From assembly GCF_018691265.1 (NCBI RefSeq), contig NW_024881301.1:12584752-12648751 (forward strand): a DNA stretch of 64,000 nucleotides. The letters are read 5' to 3'. This document shows, one piece after another, positions 37,901 through 50,058 of this stretch. Source of the DNA: Tyto alba. Lineage: Eukaryota > Chordata > Aves > Strigiformes > Tytonidae. The notes below the pieces were generated by a model. That model saw only the letters and a list, made by a program, of their open reading frames with translations. It made no database searches and was not told the DNA's origin. Numbering within the stretch: position 1 is the stretch's first letter; the number at the start of each line of letters is the position of its first letter. Both the position numbers and the translations under genes were made by a program.

Positions 37901-39327
37901 TGTACTGTGGCAGCAGGAGAGAAAAAATGGATCTTTTTAAAGCAGTAATGGTTTATATGAGACAATGACCGGTGTAATTGATTTTAAAAAAATGTTTAAC
38001 CACCTTTCAATAATCACGTATTGATAAAGTCTAAAATACACATTTCCTTGCAAAAGAAAAAGATTATAAGAAATACTTATGAAGAAAAAGCTATTCTACC
38101 CATTAGAATTTCTGTAGATAGTCTCTATGTAGTAGATGTTACTCTGGTTATTTGTTTTACTTCTGAGATTGATACCATTGGACAGAATGGGTTCAATATG
38201 TAGCTAGCAATTTTTGTGTATAATAATTTTAATTTTCTTTACACAATTCTTGGGAAAATGGAGGAGTGGTTGATTTGTGAACTAAACTGCCTTGTAAAAG
38301 GACAGCAGTATCGTTGGTATGAACCCTTCTGAATTTTGGGGGAAATCTTTCTGAAGACAGAACCCCTAATGTGTTGGGCAGCGGGTGGGTTCCCATTCGT
38401 TCTTTTGGGATGCAGATGAAGGCTGAAATTGCACTATTAACTTGGGGACCTGCTCTGAACAATCTTTGGTCCCCAGTTGGGTGTTTATCTTCCTCCCCTG
38501 AGTTGCTTGCCTTCTGTGGGATTCTAGCAACCCGAAGCTTTCTGCTAGGTACTACCGAGGGGAAGATAGCAACCAGGGCTCTCATCTGAAGGGATTTTTC
38601 TCCAAAATAATTTCTGCTCAGGAATGTATCATTAATATGGACATTTGGCAACCATGCAAAAGCTCTGACACAGTATTCCCAGCTGTCCCAGATAGTGCAG
38701 TGACACGGTAAGTTGTCTCTGTGCTTATGATCCTTCCCTTCTGTGCAGAGTGCTAATGGGGATGTGTTCTACAGTAGCGCTGGATACTACATACCTATAG
38801 GGGGACATCTGCTGAAAATTATAAGGAGGCCATTGTCATCCTACAAAATAACCAAGTAGCTGTTATTGCAAACAAAACATTTTTACTGATCTGATGTGTG
38901 GAGAAGCTCTGAATACAGTTTTCAGGTCTACAGAATAGGAAGTTACTGAAACTTTCTACCCATGGTATGCATTAGATGCTCTTTATATCAAGGTTTATCT
39001 TTCTGTGTCGCTACATCCTATTGTACTGACAAATTACTATGTATATCTACATACTGCTGTGTATTTATTTAGCAAAATACTATTTGCAAACAGTTTAAAA
39101 GTCTGCCTTTTAGTCCCAGTAATTACTTTGATTAAAAGTAAAGTAAGGAAAATTTTGTATTTCAACTTCATTTGTTCTTCTTGCACAGGGCTGCACAGTA
39201 ATCTGAACGTTGAATTTGTTTGGGAGTGCTGTGCTATTATCAGTGGGTTGAATGTCTATAATAAGTGAACAGATCTAACTAAAAGTTGGATAGTTAAGTG
39301 TTGGTAGTGTCCGTACGTTTGAGGTTT

Positions 39328-39371
39328 ATTATAATAATAATAAAAATAATAACAACAACAACAACAATAAT
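39328..39371 (+). repeat. TAA/AAC microsatellite
   Basis: ATAATAATAATAA followed by repeated AAC units and AATAATT: two adjacent trinucleotide repeats, likely length-polymorphic. Confidence 0.9.
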
Positions 39372-41756
39372 TCTTGTGAGTGGGGAAAGGAAATAGAAAC
39401 CGTCTACCCCAAGTTCATGAGGCATCCATGTCTGTCTTACTGTTTTATTTAGAAATGGTATACAAGTTGGTGGCAAATCTGACAAATTGAAATTAGGTAA
39501 CTAATGCTAGCCTTGCACATCAGTCGGTATAGTCATATTTGACCTAATTCTTCCCTATGTAAAAGTGATCCATGTTTTCTTTCAGTAAACTAATTACAGA
39601 TGCATGCAAATTTCCCCAGGGAGCAAAAATCAGATGTAGAGGTATAAATGACTTACAAACTCATCAGAGACCTGATGCACAAAATATAGCTTGTGGCAGG
39701 TAGGTTTGTTAAGTTGCAGTTCTACATAATGCAGCCCTTTGAGTTAACAATAAATGCTATAGCATGAATTTATAGCTTCACTGTGAGAGTGCAGAAAATG
39801 AGGAGTATTCCCAAGTATGCAGACTGATAGAAACAGTGGCCTCACTGCATGGCAAAGCTTTGAAGCCTGTGAGTTAGATCTTTCCAGAGTAACACTGGAT
39901 TTTTATTTTCTTTTAATTTTTAAAAAGGGTTTTCATAATTTTCAATAAGAATTATATTTGCAACATCACGTTTAAAGTAACTGCAATGAAGGCGTTTGAT
40001 AATGCATGCTTGTGGAAGGTCTAATGAAGCCTGAGCAAGGAACTGGCAGTGTGGTTGTTATGACGGCAGAATTGGAGTATTTATTAAATTAATACCAATC
40101 TCCTATAGGTGCAGGATGATGTCGCTGGCATACATTGGAGTGAGGGGAAAATTCAGACTATTAGTACTTAGAAGTCTTGAGTAAACAGTGAACAGAAATG
40201 TCAGTTTACTTAACAGTAGGTAATACTTTCCACATTTAAAATCACCTGATTTGCCAAGTGCTTTTGATATTTTTTCTTCTGTAAGTGTAGGTTGCTTATT
40301 TTTCAATATATTGTATCACTGGTGAAAGGAATACAGTAAATTTATTACTGTAAGTATGGTAAATAAAATCAGGCTGCTCTAAGAGACATACAACCCCCGT
40401 TTTGGGATGGGTGGGAGATTCTCTGTGAATCTGCAATTACTGTATATTTCTAAACTTTGTTGACTTATGTTACTGAGACAGATGAAAAGAAGCTGGTTTT
40501 GTATTTAACTTGCTCCTTCATGTCTTCTCATGAAGTCAAGAAATACCAGTTTCAGTAATGTGCCGTTGCTGGTGCTAGGTTACCACAGATCTAGAAAAGC
40601 CCCAAGATTTGCATTGCAACACGGAGTGCTGAGACACGTGAGGCGGGCGGTTTGTCCGTGGACGCAGCTGGCTCCGGGCTTGGGAGCCCGGTGCTGAGCC
40701 AGCGCCCACGCTGACACCCTTCCCCGTGGGGGGGATCCCTGCGCTGCCCCACTGGGAGCTGTTACAGCTACCCAGCAGGGAACACTGAGGGCAGACTGTT
40801 CTGGGCTCTGGTGAAGATCTGGCTTTCTGTTTGGAAATTACATCTGTGGAACCCGTCCTGAAACTCGATGCCAGTCCCACCTCGCTGTCACGGAACACAG
40901 TAGCCATGTCTGCTCCTCCTCTCTATCAGAGTGAGATTTGAGTCCTTAGTCTATGCACTGCAGGTTTCCTTACCCATTTCTGGGTTTAGTTTACAAAAAG
41001 AGCGAATGATGGTATAGCCGGTAAGCTGCAAAGATGAGACCTGGTAGCTGGTTGTCTTATACTTAACATTTGCATTTTATATTAAAATTCGCTTGGACAG
41101 GAGCAGAGCTACATCCTTCTCCATTGTCTGTGAAAGTGGGTGCTTGGTAGTCCTAGGGAAGAGTGCAGGATGGGAAGGGTGAGCTGGTGAAGCAATTGTA
41201 ATTATTTTATGGCAATTCCATGCTTTGATACATTTCTTACAACTTATTTGACTATTAAAAGCTACCTTCTACCAAGCAGGCAAGGAGGCTTAAAATACAG
41301 ACAGCTCATTGAATGTGCTGAAATAACGCTGAGAAACTCTGCAGCTTAATATAGTTTAGAATTGGAAGAATAAAAGACGGAATGTCTCCTGGTTCTTTTG
41401 CACAAGGTCTTTCACCTGTAAAAACTACAGCCTGTAATCTCATCTGTGATGCTCTCTTTTATAATCTGAGGGGGCAATTTTCCACCACCTGAAACTATTG
41501 ACGCAGGAGGAGCTGTCGGTGTGCTGCTTCACTTGGGCAGGGGCGCAGCCTCTAGGTAGTGGAAGAGCCTTGAAGGTTCTGTATAATGGGGGCTTCACGT
41601 TGACGCAGGAGCTTGCAGCCCCACTGCCTTAAGGGAGGTGGCTGGTGCAAATGGCATGTAAAACGTCTTGTTGACCAGGTTTCAGGCTTACTTTTCTTAT
41701 ATGGTGTACTGAGTATGTAAAATAACCATGAGCTGACTTGGAAGTTGTGTTGATTT

Positions 41757-41801
41757 GTATGTTGTTGGGTTTGGTTGTGGGTTGTTTTATTGTTGGTTGG
41801 T

Positions 41802-41835
<34 letters not shown>
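41757..41835. repeat. GTT-rich segment plus T31 tract
   Basis: A stretch of GTT and TTGG units followed by 31 uninterrupted T bases. On the reverse strand it reads as a long poly-A with a decayed A/C-rich extension. Confidence 0.9.
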
Positions 41836-41836
<1 letters not shown>

Positions 41837-42667
41837 TAATCCAGGTTTAAAGATTTCCTTGTTCTTGCCTGAAGGATAGGCAGGGCTAGCTGCAGAGGCA
41901 TAGTTAGTAAAAGCACTGGTGCAACTTTAGACAGCACTTGCTGTTTTGCTGCTGGAGCGGTGTACTCCACCTGTGGACTTGTTTGAAGCTCTTGTATGTG
42001 CTTTTTAAGGCAAATACGCACCTTCACTGGCAGGTATTGTGCTAGTGCTACTAGAATTGGTTTATTCATCTAGTGGAAAAGTAAGTGTGCTTGGGCGTGC
42101 TTTTTTTTTTTTTTTGTATTTTATTAGAGGCTGAAATTTTCTGAACTTTATACTTACCTTAAAATTCAGAATATTCTGGAAGGGGGGTTGGGGAGTTAAG
42201 TGGCTGAAGTTTAGTTTGTTCTTAACAGAAGTTTGTTAGGCTTATGTGTATATTGTAGATGATCCTTAACAGCGATTCTTATACTGTTGATTACAGGAAC
42301 ATAGAGAAGTTGCCAGACAGTTGTTTTTATTTTGCATTTCCTTGACTATTAGATGGGAAACTAGCCCATAAGATGGACATTGCCATTATGAGTAAGTATG
42401 TAAAGTACTAACTGTTTAGATCATTCAGGAGCTGTGTGGCTTATCTTTGATGTGACTATGCAACCTTGATTTAATCCTTGTCCACTTCATTGTGTAACAA
42501 CTAAAGAAAACCTTCTGAAGACTTAGACAGGCACTTTTAAAATTCATGTTGCTTATTCTCTCTCCTCTTTATATATTCCTTCTTGTTCTCTCCCTGTTCT
42601 AATACGGTATCTAGACACTAAACAGACTTACAGCTGTCCTCTTGCCTTTTCCTCCTTTGCCTAATAG

Positions 42668-43126
42668 CGGAAGGTTATGCTGCATTTCAAGAGGACAGTT
42701 CCGGTGATGAAGCTGAAAGTCCTTCAAAATTGAAGCGGTCCAAGGGGATACATGTCTTCAAGAAACCCAGCTTTTCCAAAAAAAAGGAGAAGGATTTTAA
42801 AATAAAAGAGAAACCCAAAGATGAAAAACACAAGGAAGACAAACATAAGGAAGAGAAACATAAAGAGAAGAAGTCAAAAGACTTAACTGCAGCAGATGTT
42901 GTAAAACAGTGGAAAGAGAAGAAGAAAAAGAAAAAGCCAATTCAGGAGACAGAGATACCTCAAGTGGATGTCCCAAGTCACAGACCCGTGTTCGGCATTC
43001 CTTTGTCTGATGCGGTAGACAGGACCATGATGTACGATGGCATCCGCCTGCCAGCGGTTTTCCGTGAATGTATAGATTACGTAGAGAAGTATGGCATGAA
43101 ATGTGAAGGCATCTACAGAGTTTCAG
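42668..43126 (+). CDS. RALBP1: RALBP1 coding exon 2 (residues 82-234)
   Basis: It begins by completing Thr82 and reads EGYAAFQEDSSGDEAESPSK. There follows a Lys-rich region with repeated KDEKHKEDKHKEE-like units and a KEKKKKKK run. It then enters the RhoGAP domain: FGIPLSDAVDRTMMYDG, RECIDYVEKYG, then CEGIYRVSG. In the joined protein the GAP arginine finger in YRVSG is residue 232, the same number as in human. The exon is 459 nt. The donor gtttcag|gtaccc is weak, lacking G at +5. Without splicing the frame runs on to a stop at 43258-43260, which would truncate the protein just after the arginine finger. Confidence 0.97.
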
Positions 43127-44951
43127 GTACCCTGGGCACACTATCGTGCAGGTTCCTAAGGTCCTTACTTGCGATTCTCTTACTATTTTACCGTTTTCAA
43201 CACCTAGAGACTCTGTTCATAGCTGCATTAATTTTAATTATCCAAAATATAATCGGGTAGCTAAAGTTAAGCAAACCCATAGGTCTGAAGTAGCAGAAAA
43301 GTGGCTAATGTAGTGGTACTGCTTAATGGCAGTAAAAATACACTTGTTTTGGCCTTTTCTGATAGGTTGGTAACAATGAATAAAATGTGTTAGCATGGCC
43401 AGCTTGTATTTTTTTACTTCTGCATTAGAAATACAATGCTAGTTGATTGCAAAAGCAAAGGTAAGACATAACCATTTTATTACTTAAGCATCCCAGTAAG
43501 TTGCTGTTTTCAGTTACTTCCATTGTGTATTTTTTTTTCTTTCTAAAAAACTTATTTTCTTTAAACAAATACCCAAATAAGCAGAAACTACAAGCTTCGC
43601 TATTTAAGCTTGTCAACAGTGGCTAATTAACCACGGTAGTTGTGTAACACCAGCTTACATAAATGAAACATCAGTTTTAGTCACGTTAAACAGAGCAGTC
43701 CCTTTATTTGTGAACTGCATCTGCCATGTAACTTGTGTAGGTACTTCTGTGGGTGTGTTTAAGGGAGCAAGAACAAGTGAGAAAAGCAGTTTGAGGAAAA
43801 GCATTTGAAACAAGTTGCCTAGCACTGTAAAACAGTAATCAGACCATTTTAAAGGCTTCATTAAGCTGTAATCAACCGATTTTAAAGGTTTCATTATGCT
43901 GTCTTCACGCTGTCGGTCTGCATGGTATTTGGTAGGCACGCAGAAATACTGCAGCAGCTTCAAGGAGTTTCTTCATCTTGCCGATCGGAACGTTCTGGTT
44001 GTGTTTTTTTCAAGACACGATGTGTTGGGAATTTTTCTGTAACTGTTTTTTGATGTTTGTACTTTCTAGGTGTTCTCCGGTGCAACAGCACCCCCTTGTG
44101 TGTGTAGCACTGCTTAAATCGAGAGCTCAGAGACAGTTGCAGTGGCGTCGCTACCTGCCAGCCGCTGTGATGACTAACTTACTTGGATGTGAAACTGAGT
44201 ATATTTTGCCTGGCATTTACCATGGGCTGAGTGCACCCAGTTTTGTTTTTGTGTACGAGCCAAGCCATGGCAGTGCATTCAGTCACTGTAACTCACGTGG
44301 GTGTCTGAGCTTTAAGAATGACATTTCCCCGAGTTTGGGAAGTTGGAATGTCACCGAGTTATAAAAACACCTTACAGAAAATCCTGGCTGGGTTGAATAA
44401 GTGTGTAAACACACTTTTATCCACGCAGTGCCTCAAATCAGGAATCCGGTGTGAGATTCGCTGAGGAGGGACAGCTGGAAATCTGGAAAGTGTGGGGTTT
44501 GTTTTGACAGAGCAAAGCTGTTACAGGTGGAACTTGTTGCACAATACTGGAGTTGGTAACACATTTGCTAGTTGGCTTAGGGCTGTATAATGGCACAGCC
44601 TGAAAGAGGCTGAATGCAAATACACAATTGATCTTAGGTTCCCCTGCCCTTCCTCACCCTATTTTGTGTTCCTTGATGCAAGGGAACGCTGGTGCCAGCT
44701 CTGTTTCAGAACTTCAGCAGTGCTCTGGTTTTGCTTCCTAGTAGTAGTCTGTGCTTCTTTAGAAGCAGCAATCACGTAGTTTTGAGTCACAATTTTAACT
44801 TTGTTACGTGTGGATAACCTTTAAAAGGTATTCCTCGGTTAGCTTAAATTGTAAGGAGAGGTGAAATAAATGCATCTCAAACAAAAATTAAAAATAATTT
44901 ATGTATTTACAGTTGAAGATTACTCTTAATTCTTGATCTAAATATTTTAAG
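43127..44951 (+). other. RALBP1: RALBP1 intron 3
   Basis: About 1.8 kb with no gene. It contains a two-copy 33-bp tandem repeat (43835-43900). The acceptor is attttaag at 44944-44951. Confidence 0.9.
43835..43900 (+). repeat. 33-bp tandem duplication
   Basis: Two adjacent 33-base units (43835-43867 and 43868-43900), each starting GTAATCA and containing ATTTTAAAGG(C/T)TTCATTA, with about five differences. In a minus-strand open frame it gives an 11-residue duplication around MKPLK, but that frame is intronic and probably not translated. Confidence 0.9.
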
Positions 44952-45301
44952 GAATAAAATCAAAAGTTGATGAGCTAAAAGCAGCCTATGATCGAGAAGA
45001 ATCTCCCAACCTGGAAGAATATGAGCCCAATACAGTAGCCAGCTTGCTGAAACAGTACCTACGAGAACTGCCTGAAAATTTGCTTACCAAAGAGCTAATG
45101 CCCCGCTTTGAAGATGCTTGTGGAAAGAGCACAGAAGCTGAGAAAGTTCAGGAGTGCCAGAGGTTGCTGAAAGAGTTGCCAGAGTGTAACCATCTCCTAA
45201 TTTCTTGGCTGATTGTGCATATGGACCATGTTATTGCAAAGGAACTGGAAACAAAAATGAACATCCAGAATATTTCTATAGTGCTCAGCCCTACTGTCCA
45301 G
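44952..45301 (+). CDS. RALBP1: RALBP1 coding exon 3 (residues 235-351)
   Basis: Core of the RhoGAP domain. It completes Gly235 and reads IKSKVDELKAAYDREE, then EPNTVASLLKQYLRELPENL, TKELMPRFEDACG, and ends MNIQNISIVLSPTVQ. The LPENLL and NISIVLSPT blocks are standard RhoGAP motifs (helices packing around the GTPase switch regions). Length is 350 nt, ending on a codon boundary at donor gtccag|gtacgt. Confidence 0.97.
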
Positions 45302-46692
45302 GTACGTGCACCACACAGCAAGTGTTAGAGCAGAACTTCAGCCCAAGAAAGACTTCTTTGTAGGAACTCTCTTGCAGGTGGGAATCAGGTATTGTCTGAT
45401 AGACTTAAGCTAATTTACAGCTGCTCTTTGTACCTTGGGAACCTAAAATGCTGGGGAAAGAGGAACAGACTTTCTGAATGTGAACTTTCATACTGTGGGT
45501 CTGATATTTGGGTTGTTTGAGAGTATTGCAAAGACTGCTGTCAGGGTTTTAATTCTGCTGTGAACAGAAGTAATGTAATGTTTTCTCCTTCCAAGAATTC
45601 AGGCAGATATACAATTTCTGTGGGCTTTTGATTCAGTGATAATTTAGTGGAGACTATATTGTTGCTTAATTTTAATATCAAGCCAAAGAAACCTGTCCTG
45701 CAAATAGATCTTCCTGGTGCAGTAATGGCTTTGGTGTCTGCAGTCAAACGGCACCAGTAAGTTTTAGCGGTTTCTGGATTGATTAATTCCTTAATAAACA
45801 CCTTGGAGATACTTAATTTAAATACAGCTCAGAATTAGTCCTGTGCATAATGGCAACATCGCATGCTTGGGTGTGGGTCTTCTAGAAGAAACCCCACACT
45901 TCAGAAAAGCTTGGTTTTCTAATTAAGAGTCTAGGTGGAGGCCCAGTAGCAAAAGGGCTGGGTATTATTCTTGGCTATTTTGCTGTGCCAGACACTTTTC
46001 TAGCTTAGAAAAGAAGTAACAAATAATGCAGGCCCAATCATGTTTTGTTGCTAAGTAGATTTTGCAATTAAAATACAGGTAGTGACAGAACTCTCATCTT
46101 ACAGGATTGATTTTTGAATTTTAATGGGAGATAGAATATCAAAATACATACTTGCTTCTGTCTCGTGTTAAAACAAGGATTAGAGTAGCAGCTCCTTTCA
46201 AACTACTTTTTCTAAAACATTAAATCATCTGAGAGAAGTTGTAACAAATACATAGAGGTTGAAGGAGGAGAGAGAAGGTAGCCAGCAACCAGCTATAGCA
46301 CAGTATGGTTGGTGTTCCTTCTTACCATCACTGTCATGAACTCCCTTTACATGAGTAAAAAGAAAGGTTTAATACATTTCTGTATCTACCAGTGATGCAA
46401 GTAATTGTGGTAGGTGAAGGTGCTTGAAAATTCTGGGTTTAGCATGAAAATGCCTCAGATTCACGGGTAAGGGAGACAGTGAAGTGATTTCTTGAAGCCA
46501 GCACGGGGTCATTTAAAGTATCTTTTTAATCCAGATTTTCAGATTTTAGGGCAAACTGCTACAATTGGGACTGAGGGAACGGCATGCTAAATAAAGGCTC
46601 TTCTGTTTCCGGAGAAAGATATTGTGCTGCACAGATGGCAATGATGTGAATAAATCATCTTAACCAATATTTTGTCTGTCCTTTCTTTGCAG
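45302..46692 (+). other. RALBP1: RALBP1 intron 4
   Basis: About 1.4 kb, from donor gtacgt to acceptor tctttgcag; no recognisable features. Confidence 0.9.
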
Positions 46693-46854
46693 ATCAGCAA
46701 CCGTGTCTTGTATGTATTTTTCACACACGTTCAAGAGTTCTTTGGGAATGTGACCCTAAAGCAGGTGACAAAACCTCTTCGCTGGTCAAATATGGCAACG
46801 ATGCCAGCACTTCCAGAAACACAAGAAAGCATCAAAGAAGAAATCAGGCGACAG
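46693..46854 (+). CDS. RALBP1: RALBP1 coding exon 4 (residues 352-405)
   Basis: End of the RhoGAP domain and start of the linker: ISNRVLYVFFTHVQEFFG through LRWSNMATMPALPETQ to IKEEIRRQ. It is 162 nt, a whole number of codons. The donor acag|gttggc departs from consensus at +3, +4 and +6. Read-through would add about 17 hydrophobic residues and a stop at 46912-46914, removing the Ral-binding domain. Confidence 0.96.
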
Positions 46855-47982
<1,128 letters not shown>

Positions 47983-48090
47983 GAGTGTGAAACAAAGATT
48001 GCACAAGAAATAGCTAGCCTTTCAAAGGAGGATGTCTCCAAAGAAGAAATGAACGAGAACGAAGAAGTTATAAATATTCTGCTTGCACAG
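47983..48090 (+). CDS. RALBP1: RALBP1 coding exon 6 (residues 450-485)
   Basis: Reads ECETKIAQEIASLSKEDV and ends VINILLAQ. It is the middle of the Ral-binding helical region and highly charged. 108 nt, phase 0, donor cacag|gtaaat. Confidence 0.96.
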
Positions 48091-48871
48091 GTAAATGGCA
48101 GGCACTTTTACCTGTTTGTCTGCTCCTATTTTCTTCTTCTATGTTATTAAACACTTTTGTTTAATCATTTTCCCTTCTAATGCAGTTGGAAATTGAAGGC
48201 TTGAAGGGGTCTCTCTGTCCATTAAAATACAAGGCTTTGATTTAATGGTAAATAAAGCAGGGAAGGAATGCTGACTGTAGGAGTGAACCCAAAACTGAGT
48301 AACCTCTTGCTAACAGCAGAAAGGAGGCACTGTGCAACAATTAAATAAAAAAAAAAAAAAGTAGCCTTTGTTGTTAATATACTTAGAAAACCCTTCCAAA
48401 TCTAACCAGTTTTAATACCGTTAACTACTGAACTGCTGATCAAAGGAAACAAGGCAACTGGTTTGGCTTTTTTGGCTGCCTTTGCTTCCCTCCATAGCTT
48501 TGATCTTCTCTCCACTGCACATTCCTCCTTATATTCACCTTCAAAGACGTATTTTATAATAAAGTTTTTCTAGTTGCTTTACTGGTTACCCAGGACTTTC
48601 CCCTGTGATTTAAGGAAACAGGCAGCCCAGCATGCCAAAGTCTGGTGCGTCATCGCCACAACTATTTAGTCCAGCAGTCCTCTTGAGGAGTGAGAACAGA
48701 CTTTGGGTTTGAGCTTAATTTGCTTTGAGGTCTTGATGAATCGGAGTTCAAAGCGGCCATGCTAACCACTTGTGCTGCAAGCAGTGCAGAGAACAGCATC
48801 AGCTCATACCTAGCGTGTGTTCCTGCGGAATGTAAAGTCAAGGCATTAAGTGAAATAATCGATCATTGCAG
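48091..48871 (+). other. RALBP1: RALBP1 intron 7
   Basis: A 781-base intron with a short A run near 48.35 kb, ending atcattgcag. No other features. Confidence 0.9.
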
Positions 48872-48993
48872 GAGAACGAGATTTTAACAGAGCAAGAAGA
48901 ACTGCTGGCCATGGAGCAGTATCTGCGGAGACAGATTGCTTCGGAGAAGGAAGAAATCGATCGCCTTCGAGCAGAAATAGCCGAAATACAAAG
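48872..48993 (+). CDS. RALBP1: RALBP1 coding exon 7 (residues 486-525)
   Basis: Reads ENEILTEQEELLAMEQYLRR and continues to RLRAEIAEIQ. It ends the Ral-binding domain and enters the C-terminal coiled coil with heptad-like Leu/Ile spacing. 122 nt; ends with two bases (AG) of Ser526, donor caaag|gtagga. Confidence 0.96.
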
Positions 48994-49404
48994 GTAGGAG
49001 GGAGACTGCTCACATCAGAGCCCCCGCCGGGCGAGCACTCTTTGAGTAAAAGTACATATATGCTCTTCTGAACCAAGACTCTAAACTACACTTAAAAGCT
49101 CACCTTATGAAGATCGCGTTTGAAAGGTGCCTCTTTTTATTGAAATCTCAGCAACTTTGGACCTTCCAGAGTGTTTTCTGTTAGTGCAACAACGGATTAT
49201 GATGTAAAGGAAGCCAGACCCTGTGCACTAAAAAAATCCCCCTAGGAAATCACTGGTTTATTAAATTAAGATTTTTAAAGGAAATGGTGATTCTGTTTTT
49301 AAAACTGTTACAGATTATTCAGTGGCTGTAAGTTAACTCTTTTATGCTGCTGCAGTTCTGGCAGACTTGAGGAAGTGTTTATCAGTTTGTTATTGGTCTT
49401 TCAG
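48994..49404 (+). other. RALBP1: RALBP1 intron 8
   Basis: A 411-base intron ending gtctttcag; no features. Confidence 0.9.
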
Positions 49405-49528
49405 TCGCCAGCAGCATGGTCGAAGTGAAACCGAGGAATATTCTTCCGAGAGTGAAAGTGAGAGTGAAGATGAGGAGGAACTGCAGGTCATCCTGGAAGA
49501 CTTGCAGAGACAGAATGAAGAACTGGAG
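49405..49528 (+). CDS. RALBP1: RALBP1 coding exon 8 (residues 526-567)
   Basis: Reads RQQHGRSETEEYSSESES, followed by an acidic run and ending LEDLQRQNEELE. The acidic Ser/Glu cluster (ESESESEDEEE) offers casein-kinase-2-type sites and separates the Ral-binding domain from the last coiled coil. That coiled coil is the region bound by REPS1/REPS2 (POB1) in mammals. 124 nt; donor ctggag|gtaaga. Confidence 0.96.
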
Positions 49529-49794
49529 GTAAGATTTGAGGCTCGGTACTAATTGGTACTCTTACTTGATTTAGTCTGCACGGAGATACTTGCACACGTG
49601 CTCACTGGTGGTTTCACATCTGCTTGGCCGAGGGGTGTAACCCACGTGCTGGCTGTTAAGCCTCCCTTGTGTGCAGGTCCCCGCTGCTGTCTGGGTTAAG
49701 AGCAGAGCTGCCTTGTGCCAGGCAAAATGCCGCCCCTGGCTACTGCAGTTCTTTGCCAGCAGGAGCCCTGACGTTTGTTTTCCTTGCTCCAAAG

Positions 49795-50058
49795 ATAAAG
49801 AACAATCACCTGAACCAAGCGATTCACGAGGAGCGAGAGGCCATCATAGAGCTGCGAGTACAGCTTCGCCTCCTGCAGCGAGCTAAATCGGAGCAGCAGG
49901 GGCCGGAGGAAGAGGAGCCAGAAAAGCGCGGGGGCATTTCTCAGCAGCAAAGGGACAGTGTCCTGGAGACAAAAGCAGCCAAAGAGCAGCCAAAAGCGAG
50001 CAAGGAGCAGCAAGTCAAGCCATCGCCAAGTAAAGACAGGAAAGAAACTCCGATTTGA
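49795..50058 (+). CDS. RALBP1: RALBP1 terminal coding exon 9 (residues 568-654)
   Basis: Begins IKNNHLNQAIHEEREAI after acceptor ctccaaag, continues the coiled coil (LRVQLRLLQRAK) and ends in a low-complexity Lys/Gln/Glu tail closing with DRKETPI and TGA at 50056-50058. Compared with human, as I remember it, two residues are absent after LRLLQ, explaining 654 instead of 655. The tail is the least conserved part of the protein. Confidence 0.96.
   Translation: MKNNHLNQAIHEEREAIIELRVQLRLLQRAKSEQQGPEEEEPEKRGGISQQQRDSVLETKAAKEQPKASKEQQVKPSPSKDRKETPI

Larger units (their letters stand above)
34999..42667 (+). other. RALBP1: RALBP1 intron 2
   Basis: About 7.7 kb, AT-rich, from donor gtgagt to acceptor ctaatag. 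It holds a TAA/AAC microsatellite (39328-39371), a GC-rich patch near 40.59-40.91 kb and a long T tract (41805-41835). Nothing else is recognisable. Confidence 0.85.

Noticed and set aside
41629..42069. 146-codon minus-strand frame with a long Lys run
   Set aside because: The Lys run is the reverse of the T31 tract; the rest is intronic and unrecognised.
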